From the NCBI GenBank assembly GCA_017560955.1, contig JAFZDV010000214.1, positions 1 through 5,481 of the forward strand: DNA of 5,481 bases, given 5' to 3'. The translations under genes were made by a program, and so were the position numbers. The notes under the pieces are model-generated. The model worked only from the letters and a program-made list of their open reading frames with translations, ran no database searches and was not told the origin of the DNA. This document shows positions 1-5,481 of this stretch, in pieces (within the stretch, counting starts at the first letter, position 1; the number at the start of each line of letters is the position of its first letter). Source of the DNA: Anaerotignum sp. (GTDB lineage Bacteria > Bacillota > Clostridia > Lachnospirales > Anaerotignaceae).

Positions 1-9
1 AAAAATAGT

Positions 10-31
10 GGAACTTTCGGGAAGAAGTTCC
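10..31. repeat. Inverted repeat (7-bp hairpin) upstream of the first gene
   Basis: GGAACTT (10-16) and AAGTTCC (25-31) are exact reverse complements around an 8-base loop, and flanking G-T wobbles could add two pairs. On the plus strand no T-run follows it. On the minus strand the hairpin would be followed by CACTATTTTT, so it could be a weak terminator for a gene converging from the right, but no such gene is visible. It may also be the base of a structured leader or an operator. The upstream context lies outside the window, so its role is unresolved. Confidence 0.35.
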
Positions 32-56
32 GTCAGAATAAAAAGGTGTATTTGAT

Positions 57-62
57 AAGGAG
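57..62 (+). promoter_or_regulatory. Ribosome binding site of the glycosidase gene
   Basis: AAGGAG lies 8 bases before the ATG at 71, a near-ideal Shine-Dalgarno match and spacing. This fixes the start, because the next residues (MKKRLVKR then a hydrophobic stretch) form a proper signal peptide. No convincing promoter can be picked in the 56 bases upstream; it probably lies outside the window. Confidence 0.8.
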
Positions 63-70
63 ATGAGAGG

Positions 71-2425
71 ATGAAAAAAAGACTGGTAAAACGCACCATT
101 GGTATGGCGCTGGCTGCGATGATGCTGCTTTCTCCCCTGAGTTATTTTGGGATGGAAACAGCTTATGCGGCAACACAGTATGAAATGAAATCTGAAAAAA
201 TCGTGACCCGTGGGGTGACTTATGAAAAGAACAGCCGTATGACGGACGCAGGGGTACAGAATATCCATGTGATGAAGGTAGACCTGACAGAAAGCACACT
301 GGAAATCAGAGAAGTGGAATCCAAAAACGGCTATGGTCTGAAAGAAACAGTAAAGAAAATGCTGGCAGACAATGGTGCTGTGGCTGGGGTGAATGCAGAC
401 TTTTTCGGTCTGAGCGGCTCCCATTCTGCACCCTTTGGCCCTGTTGTGAAAGATGGGGAAATGATTTCTGCAGGTACAACGCTGAATAAAACAGAAGGTC
501 AGTATGCAGCATTCTTTATGGATGAGAAGGGCAATCCTTTCTTCGACTACTTCAAAATGACAGCGAAATTCGGTAACGAAAAGAAAATGCTGGAACTGGC
601 GGGTATGAACAAGTTTGCATCTCTGGTGTTCCCTGCATATCTGGATACTAATGCTATGACAACAACAGCATCTCTGGACAGTCGTTTTCAGAATCTGGTG
701 AAATTTGTTGTGGTAGATGATACAATCACTTTTATTTCTGAAAAAGGCCAGACAGTATCTGTGCCTGAGGATGGATATGTGATCGTGATGAGCGGTGATT
801 ACCGTACAAATGCTGCCCATATGTTTGCTGTGGGCGATGAAGTGGTGCTGGACATCAATTCTTCTGTAAATCTGGATGAGATGGAAACAGCCTTTGGCGG
901 CGGCGGCAAACTGCTGGTGGACGGCAAAATCACAGCAGCAAATTCCAAAGTTGCAACAGGCAGACAGCCCAGAACAGCTTTTGGTGTATCCAAGGATGGT
1001 AATACAGCTATTTTCATGGTTGTGGACGGCAGAGGCGAAAGTATCGGTGCCACACATTGGGAACTGGGTCTTCTGATGCAGGAATATGGTGCTTATGAAG
1101 CCATGCATCTGGATGGTGGCGGTTCCTCCACTATGGTTGCAAAAACGAATGAAGATAAAACACTGACTGTACAGAATACAGTCTCTGAAGGTTCTGAAAG
1201 AAAAGTTGTCAATGCAGTAGGCATTTTCCAGAATGCAAAACAGGGCAAAATCGAAGAAATCCGTATTCAGGCTTCTGCGGCAAGAACACTGAAGGGCAGA
1301 GGTATTGATTTTACAGTGTATGGTCTGGATAAATACTTTAATCGTATCGAGATCCCTGCAAATCAGGTGAAACTGTCTGTCATTGGGGTGAAAGGTGCTT
1401 GGGACGGTTATACTTTTACACCCAGCACAACAGGCACATTTACGGTAACAGCTACATATAACGGCATGGGCGCATACCATATCGGCGCAGTCAGCGGCGA
1501 AACAGCAAGACTGAAACCCACGAATGACAACATCAAACTGAAAGTGGGCGAAACAGCGAATATTGCCATGACACTGTATGATACAGATGGTTTTATGTAC
1601 TGGGCATCTACCAGCACAAAATACTCTGTGGGCAATCCTGCAGTAGGTACTATGCAGTCTAATGTTTTCACAGCAAAGGGTGAAGGTTCTACTAACATCA
1701 AATGTGAAAAAGACGGCAAAATTGCATATATCACAGTGACTGTCGGCGATGTGGAAGCGGCGAAAAAACCTGTGGTTGCGGCGGAAAAAGATGTGCTGAA
1801 TAAAACAGTGACAAAGAAGAATGACGGTGCGTATTACTTCAATGTGGCAGGTAAAATTGCATACACAGGCAAAGAAAAAATCGATGAAAAGGTTTATAAC
1901 GATACCAGAAGCAAGGTGAAATCCTATGTGGATGCTAATGCCAATGTGGCGATCTACGGTGGTCTGAATGATATCCAGTCTGCGAAAAAACTGGATTCCC
2001 TTAGCTGGACAGGTCAGTATCGTTTTCTGAACCGCGGCGGTGTGAGCCTTGCCATGGTAGCGGCAACAAATGGCGGCATCAATGCGACAGATGCAAGTCA
2101 GTGGGCAAAATTTACAGGGGATATTGAAAAAGCGAACAACGATACAATCGTTATTGTGACAGATCAGACACCTTCCGACTGGAGAAGTGAAGCAGAGGCA
2201 AATTATCTGCGTGCAGTTCTGAATAAATATGTGGAACAGGGCAAAAAGGTATTTGTGGTTTCCTGCTATAACAAAGGATACTGGTCTTCTGTGAAAGATG
2301 GTGTACGCTATATCAACCTGCCTAACCTGTGGCAGGCAGACGGCACAGCCAATGAAAACTACACAATGCTGCGTTTCCGTGTGAAAGATGGCAATGTTTC
2401 CTATGAGGCTGTGAATATTAAGTAA
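71..2425 (+). CDS. Secreted phosphodiester glycosidase family protein (NAGPA/DUF2233) with Ig-like and C-terminal accessory domains
   Basis: This is a complete 784-residue exported protein. A signal peptide covers residues 1-33: KKR-rich start, hydrophobic core 10-26, and a probable signal peptidase I cut after AYA (31-33). The NAGPA (phosphodiester glycosidase) domain spans about 45-388. Its hallmark motifs are GVNADFF (106-112), RQPRTAFGV (298-306), VVDGRG (317-322) and HLDGGGSSTM (346-355), followed by the closing VVNAVGIF strand (379-386). Family members cleave sugar phosphodiesters, as in the mammalian mannose-6-phosphate uncovering enzyme, and bacterial ones are linked to exopolysaccharide and wall glycans. 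Residues ~395-470 and ~485-560 look like two beta-rich Ig/Big-type segments. The last ~215 residues resemble a calcineurin-like phosphoesterase fold lacking its metal ligands. There is no LPXTG, SLH or C-terminal membrane anchor, so it is probably secreted or loosely wall-bound. The substrate is unknown. It lies 149 bases upstream of the MurJ-ligase gene on the same strand, which suggests an envelope-glycan locus. Confidence 0.92.
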   Translation: MKKRLVKRTIGMALAAMMLLSPLSYFGMETAYAATQYEMKSEKIVTRGVTYEKNSRMTDAGVQNIHVMKVDLTESTLEIREVESKNGYGLKETVKKMLADNGAVAGVNADFFGLSGSHSAPFGPVVKDGEMISAGTTLNKTEGQYAAFFMDEKGNPFFDYFKMTAKFGNEKKMLELAGMNKFASLVFPAYLDTNAMTTTASLDSRFQNLVKFVVVDDTITFISEKGQTVSVPEDGYVIVMSGDYRTNAAHMFAVGDEVVLDINSSVNLDEMETAFGGGGKLLVDGKITAANSKVATGRQPRTAFGVSKDGNTAIFMVVDGRGESIGATHWELGLLMQEYGAYEAMHLDGGGSSTMVAKTNEDKTLTVQNTVSEGSERKVVNAVGIFQNAKQGKIEEIRIQASAARTLKGRGIDFTVYGLDKYFNRIEIPANQVKLSVIGVKGAWDGYTFTPSTTGTFTVTATYNGMGAYHIGAVSGETARLKPTNDNIKLKVGETANIAMTLYDTDGFMYWASTSTKYSVGNPAVGTMQSNVFTAKGEGSTNIKCEKDGKIAYITVTVGDVEAAKKPVVAAEKDVLNKTVTKKNDGAYYFNVAGKIAYTGKEKIDEKVYNDTRSKVKSYVDANANVAIYGGLNDIQSAKKLDSLSWTGQYRFLNRGGVSLAMVAATNGGINATDASQWAKFTGDIEKANNDTIVIVTDQTPSDWRSEAEANYLRAVLNKYVEQGKKVFVVSCYNKGYWSSVKDGVRYINLPNLWQADGTANENYTMLRFRVKDGNVSYEAVNIK

Positions 2426-2454
2426 AAATTAAGATTCAAAATCACAGGGTTTCC

Positions 2455-2486
2455 TTGTAAAAAACTGTATAATGAGGTACTATATA
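2455..2486 (+). promoter_or_regulatory. Candidate promoter for the MurJ-ligase gene
   Basis: The intergenic region contains a perfect -10 hexamer TATAAT (2468-2473), but no good -35 sits 16-18 bases before it. A second arrangement pairs TTGTAA (2455-2460, 4 of 6 to consensus) with TACTAT (2478-2483, 4 of 6) at a 17-base spacer. Either would start transcription at about 2480-2490, just before or within the following hairpin. The location between the stop at 2425 and the ATG at 2575 supports a promoter, but the exact boxes are ambiguous. Confidence 0.4.
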
Positions 2487-2530
2487 AGGTGGGTTATGAT
2501 GCGCATTTTCTGAGCATTGCCCACCTTATT
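2484..2530 (+). terminator. Strong bipartite hairpin, probable intrinsic terminator of the glycosidase gene or 5'-UTR structure
   Basis: ATAAGGTGGG (2484-2493) pairs perfectly over 10 bp with CCCACCTTAT (2520-2529). Inside it, after a 3-base bulge, TGATGC (2497-2502) can pair with GCATTG (2514-2519), including two G-T wobbles, and leaves an 11-base loop. The 3' flank is only moderately T-rich (TTATTTCATT), so termination may be incomplete. It lies 58 bases after the glycosidase stop and just downstream of promoter-like boxes. It could therefore end the first transcript, cap the 5' end of the second, or both. I recognise no known riboswitch class in it. Confidence 0.6.
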
Positions 2531-2559
2531 TCATTGCAAAAAATATTTGAGATAGATTT

Positions 2560-2564
2560 AGGAG
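2560..2564 (+). promoter_or_regulatory. Ribosome binding site of the MurJ-ligase gene
   Basis: AGGAG ends 10 bases before the ATG at 2575 in an otherwise A/T-rich leader. It supports that start. The encoded N-terminus MSEKGNQAVK leads directly into the first MurJ membrane helix, as expected for the family. Confidence 0.75.
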
Positions 2565-2574
2565 TTTTATTATC

Positions 2575-5481
2575 ATGTCGGAAAAAGGAAATCAGGCGGT
2601 AAAGACCGTCAGTTTTATGATGTTGATCACCCTTTTCGGGAAAATATTAGGTCTGGTGAGAGAACAGTTTCTGGCGGCAAATTATGCCACAGGGATGGAG
2701 GCGGCGGCGTTTTTAACAGCCAGCAGAATCCCCCGTACCTTCTTTGATGTAATTTTTGCATCTGCCATTTCTGCCAGCTTTATCCCTGTTTTTGTGGAAT
2801 ATCTGCAGAAATATGGAAAAGAGGAAGCCTACAGACTGGCGAACCGTTTCATTACTGTAATTTCCACGGTAACGGCGGTCATTACAGTGGCATGCATGGT
2901 TCTGGCGAAACCTGTAGCAGGACTGGTTGCACCCGGTTTTGATGCACAGACCATGGCACTGTGTGTGGAACTGTTACGCATGCTGTTCCCTACGATGCTG
3001 TTTACGGCAGTTGCCTTTTCTTTCGTTGGTATCCTGCAGTCTCTGGATGAATTCAACATCCCTGCGGCGTTGAGTGTAGCATCCAACGGTATCCTGATCG
3101 TTTATTATATCCTGTTCAATGACAGATTTGGCGTGTATGGTCTGACTATCGCATTCCTCATCGGCTGGCTGATGCAGGCAGTGATACAGATCCCTGCTTT
3201 GTGTAAAAAAGGATATTTCTACAGACCTGATTTTCATTTTAAAGATGAAGGTCTGAAAAAAATCGGCAAACTGATGATCCCTGTTATGGTCAGCACATGG
3301 ATCCAGCCCATCAACTTTCTGGTAAATACCCGTTTTGCATCTCAGCTTTCCAATAATGGCGTGACAAACGGCGAACTGGGGGTTTCTGCGCTGGAATATG
3401 CCAACAACCTGTATACCATCATCGTTGGGGTGTTCGTTCTGGCTATTGCCAATATGGTATTCCCCAAATTTTCCCGTATGACCGATGATAAAAAGGAATT
3501 TGGTCTGGCGGTCAGAGGGACACTGAGAGCGATGATTTTCCTGCTGATTCCTATGACAGTTGGTCTGATGGCTCTGGCGGAACCTGTAGTAGCATTGATT
3601 TACCAGCGTGGTGAATTCGGTATGCTGGCAACGGAAATGACTTCTGCGGCACTGTTCTTCTTTGCACTGGGCATGGTTGGCTATGGTGTGCAGAATATCC
3701 TGAGCCGTGCCTTTTATGCAAATCAGGATGGGAAAACACCATTTTATTCCGGTCTGGTTTCCATCATCATCAATGCAGTGATGTGCTGGCTGCTGTTAAA
3801 GCCCATGGGCATCGGCGGTCTGGCACTGGCGGCGGCGGTTTCTTCCACTGCGGCGGCAGCGGTACTGATGGTTCCTGCAGTGAAGCAGTATCCTGATATT
3901 CTGGATAAATCTCTGGTTGGCCAGTTTATGAAAATGGTACTGGCGGCGGCAGGCATGCTGATACTGGTGTTTGGCTGCAGAATGGTGCTGAATCCTCTGA
4001 CAGGCAGACTGCTGGGACAGATCATCCTGCTTTGTGTCTGCGGCGGTGTGGGTGTTGTATCCTACATGGTATTTGCGAAATTACTCAGAATCGAAGAAAG
4101 CGATTTTGTGTTTGATATTGTGAAAAAAATCCTCGGCAGAGGAAAAGGCGGTGCATCTGAGGGTGTATCTGCTGTGAAAAAGAAAAGAAAACGGAGAACA
4201 TATACTATGATCGAAAAGATGTCTTTCTTAATTGAAGATAGTTTCTGCTTCCGTTTCATTGAAAGAATCTGGAACATTCTGGCGATTCTGTGGACAGACA
4301 GCATTGCAGGCGGTATCTGGGCGAAGATCTGCAAAGGCTGGGCCAATGCTTTTGAAAACAGCTCTATTCTGAATTTCCTGAGAGCAGACTGGGATGACCA
4401 TCTGTGTACAGGCAATGGTATCCTGCCTCGTTTCTGGAGAAATGTGACAAACTGGAGCGGTTTGGCGGTACGCAGAAGAAATAATGCTTTTGCGGCGGCT
4501 ATGGGCGAAAGTTTCATTTTCCGTCTGTTCAATCAGAATTTCCTGATCCTGTGTCTGGCGGCAAGCGTGGCGGCGATTCCTGTTCTGCCTACGATGCTTC
4601 TGGCGGTGCTGGTGCTGGCTACATTTGCCCTGTACGTTATTCAGCTCTTCCTTGGCAGAGTGAAAGCACAGAAAACAACGATGGTAAGTGTCCTGCTGGG
4701 CTGTTTTGCAGTCTGCATCGTGTATGCAGGTACGACCAGTTATGCGTTCCCTACGGCGCTGCTTTCCATGGCATTGTTCCTGATCCTGATGGCGGTATTC
4801 TTTGTGGCGAAGGATGCTATTGATACAGAAGAAAAACTGGATTTTGTGCTGTGGGTAATGATCAGCATGGGTGCTCTCATTGCACTTTATGCGGTATATC
4901 AGTATATCGTTGGCGTAGAAATGGATGCGGCATGGGTCGATGCCAATAACTTTGACATCAAGACAAGAGCCTATGCAACCTTCACAAACCCTAATGTATT
5001 AGGTGAATATCTGATCCTTGTCGGCTCTCTGGCGGCAGGTATGATGTGGAAAATGAGAAGCTGGGTTGGCAAACTGTATTACACAGCCTGCTTCGGTGTG
5101 ATCTGCCTTGGTCTGGTGGCAACAGGTTCCCGTGGTGCCATGCTGGGTCTGATGTTCTCCGCAGGTATGTTTGTGCTGCTGTCTGAAAAACGCCTGATCC
5201 CTCTGGGGGTAGTTTTCCTGATGCTGATGCCTTTTATCCTGCCTGCGAGCCTGTGGGCAAGACTGGCAAGTTCCATCACCATGAACGACTCCTCCTCCCT
5301 GTATCGTATGTCTATCTACAGTGCTTCTTTTGACATCATCCAGCACTACTGGCAGACGGGTATTGGTATCGGGGCATTTAACGAAATTTATCCGCTGTTC
5401 TCCTTAGAGGCGGCGAATGCATATCATTCCCACAACCTGTTCCTGCAGGAATTCATTGAACTGGGTATCGTGGGCTTCAGC
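2575..5481 (+). CDS. murJ: MurJ/MviN-type flippase fused in frame to an O-antigen ligase/polymerase (partial, runs off the right edge)
   Basis: A single open frame gives 969 residues with no stop before the window ends. Residues 1 to ~520 are a MurJ/MviN lipid II flippase of the MOP superfamily, close to the usual ~500-residue length. Seen here are KILGLVRE (23-30), the FIPVF segment after helix 2, GILQSLDEFNIPA (152-164), YANNLY (275-280), PMTVGLMALAEP (326-337), YQRGEF (343-348) and ILSRAFYANQDGKTP (375-389). Many hydrophobic segments follow, as expected for 14 helices. A polar linker with KKKRKRR (535-541) leads into an O-antigen ligase/Wzy-type module from about residue 545. MurJ moves undecaprenyl-linked precursors outward; Wzy_C-type enzymes join or transfer such glycans on the outer face. 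Both termini of MurJ are normally cytoplasmic, as is the N-terminus of the ligase, so the fusion is topologically sensible. The reading frame is certain. Whether one polypeptide or two are made is not, because an internal start with its own ribosome site lies at 4207. A lost stop through sequencing error is also possible. Confidence 0.88.
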   Translation, partial: MSEKGNQAVKTVSFMMLITLFGKILGLVREQFLAANYATGMEAAAFLTASRIPRTFFDVIFASAISASFIPVFVEYLQKYGKEEAYRLANRFITVISTVTAVITVACMVLAKPVAGLVAPGFDAQTMALCVELLRMLFPTMLFTAVAFSFVGILQSLDEFNIPAALSVASNGILIVYYILFNDRFGVYGLTIAFLIGWLMQAVIQIPALCKKGYFYRPDFHFKDEGLKKIGKLMIPVMVSTWIQPINFLVNTRFASQLSNNGVTNGELGVSALEYANNLYTIIVGVFVLAIANMVFPKFSRMTDDKKEFGLAVRGTLRAMIFLLIPMTVGLMALAEPVVALIYQRGEFGMLATEMTSAALFFFALGMVGYGVQNILSRAFYANQDGKTPFYSGLVSIIINAVMCWLLLKPMGIGGLALAAAVSSTAAAAVLMVPAVKQYPDILDKSLVGQFMKMVLAAAGMLILVFGCRMVLNPLTGRLLGQIILLCVCGGVGVVSYMVFAKLLRIEESDFVFDIVKKILGRGKGGASEGVSAVKKKRKRRTYTMIEKMSFLIEDSFCFRFIERIWNILAILWTDSIAGGIWAKICKGWANAFENSSILNFLRADWDDHLCTGNGILPRFWRNVTNWSGLAVRRRNNAFAAAMGESFIFRLFNQNFLILCLAASVAAIPVLPTMLLAVLVLATFALYVIQLFLGRVKAQKTTMVSVLLGCFAVCIVYAGTTSYAFPTALLSMALFLILMAVFFVAKDAIDTEEKLDFVLWVMISMGALIALYAVYQYIVGVEMDAAWVDANNFDIKTRAYATFTNPNVLGEYLILVGSLAAGMMWKMRSWVGKLYYTACFGVICLGLVATGSRGAMLGLMFSAGMFVLLSEKRLIPLGVVFLMLMPFILPASLWARLASSITMNDSSSLYRMSIYSASFDIIQHYWQTGIGIGAFNEIYPLFSLEAANAYHSHNLFLQEFIELGIVGFS
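4193..4209 (+). promoter_or_regulatory. Internal Shine-Dalgarno and in-frame ATG at the start of the ligase module
   Basis: GGAGA (4193-4197) lies 9 bases before ATG (4207-4209), which is in frame with the upstream MurJ sequence (residue 545). Spacing and strength match a normal start site. The Shine-Dalgarno bases encode Arg-Arg in the basic linker. This looks like the start of a formerly or currently separate ligase gene, allowing the ligase to be translated alone as well as in the fusion. Confidence 0.5.
4207..5481 (+). other. O-antigen ligase/polymerase (Wzy_C/WaaL-type) module of the fusion, C-terminus missing
   Basis: Residues 545-969 of the long frame, or 1-425 if translated from the internal ATG. 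The first ~110 residues are aromatic-rich and amphipathic without a clear membrane span, so probably cytosolic. Hydrophobic helices follow at roughly 653-692, 702-720, 723-744, 756-779, 808-824, 835-850, 855-869 and 873-890. Family signatures are FTNPN followed by LGEYL (803-813), TGSRGA (850-855, containing the conserved Arg), YRMSIY (910-915), TGIGIGAFNEIYP (928-940) and YHSHNLFLQ (950-958, the HxHN motif in the periplasmic or extracellular loop). Known members transfer or polymerise undecaprenyl-pyrophosphate-linked glycans. Ligase and polymerase members cannot be told apart by sequence alone; in a Gram-positive, a capsule or wall polysaccharide polymerase or transferase is likelier than an LPS ligase. 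The final helices and any C-terminal tail lie beyond the window. Confidence 0.82.

Noticed and set aside
63..74. Three-codon frame (ATG AGA GGA TGA) overlapping the glycosidase start
   Set aside because: Its start overlaps the last base region of the Shine-Dalgarno site, leaving no spacing for a ribosome; the overlap is coincidental.
1408..1734. 108-codon minus-strand open frame with hydrophobic stretches
   Set aside because: It is antisense to the Ig-like part of the glycosidase, with no start signal and no family motif.
3820..3870. GCG/GCA-rich runs that look like a trinucleotide repeat
   Set aside because: They encode Ala-rich membrane helix sequence (AAAVSS, TAAAAV) with mixed codons and fit the general codon preference of both genes.
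4062..4532. 156-codon open frame on the minus strand
   Set aside because: It lies wholly opposite the MurJ-ligase joint, has no ribosome site or recognisable domain, and has a composition typical of antisense to membrane-protein coding sequence.
4551..4823. 90-codon plus-strand frame inside the ligase module
   Set aside because: It is out of frame with the motif-bearing ligase sequence and its product looks like an arbitrary Cys/Gly-rich translation.
4999..5346. 115-codon open frame on the minus strand, rich in His and Gln
   Set aside because: Its His/Gln richness is the antisense image of CTG/ATG-rich hydrophobic codons of the ligase module, whose conserved motifs are on the plus strand.

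Overview
The window holds two long plus-strand reading frames for cell-envelope glycan work, plus the short control regions in front of each. There are no tRNAs, rRNAs, CRISPR arrays or insertion sequences that I can see. Base composition is moderate (mid-40s % GC by eye). Both genes favour CTG for Leu and GCG/GCA for Ala, with no change of style between them. The protein types (secreted NAGPA-type glycosidase with Ig-like repeats, MurJ of the YAN-L-Y type, strong AGGAG ribosome sites) fit an anaerobic Firmicute, probably a clostridium. That assignment rests on protein style alone and is low confidence.

Layout: 1-70 is the leader of the first gene, with a short inverted repeat (10-31) and a strong Shine-Dalgarno site. 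71-2425 encodes a complete 784-residue secreted phosphodiester glycosidase (NAGPA/DUF2233 family). It has an N-terminal signal peptide, the catalytic domain, two Ig-like segments, and a C-terminal segment that looks like a metallophosphoesterase fold without its metal ligands. 2426-2574 is an intergenic region carrying promoter-like boxes and a strong bipartite hairpin (2484-2529) that may terminate the first transcript or sit at the 5' end of the second.

2575-5481 is one uninterrupted frame of 969 codons that runs off the right edge. Its first ~520 residues are a lipid II flippase-like MurJ/MviN protein (MOP superfamily). Its later part, from about residue 545, is an O-antigen ligase/polymerase (Wzy_C/WaaL-type) membrane protein. 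No stop codon separates them, so this reads as a flippase-polymerase fusion. At the joint there is also an in-frame ATG (4207) with its own Shine-Dalgarno sequence, so the ligase may additionally, or instead, be made as a separate protein.

Working model (inference): the MurJ half flips an undecaprenyl-linked saccharide across the membrane, the ligase half polymerises or transfers it on the outside, and the secreted glycosidase trims or remodels surface glycan phosphodiesters. The fusion is the most unusual item in the window.
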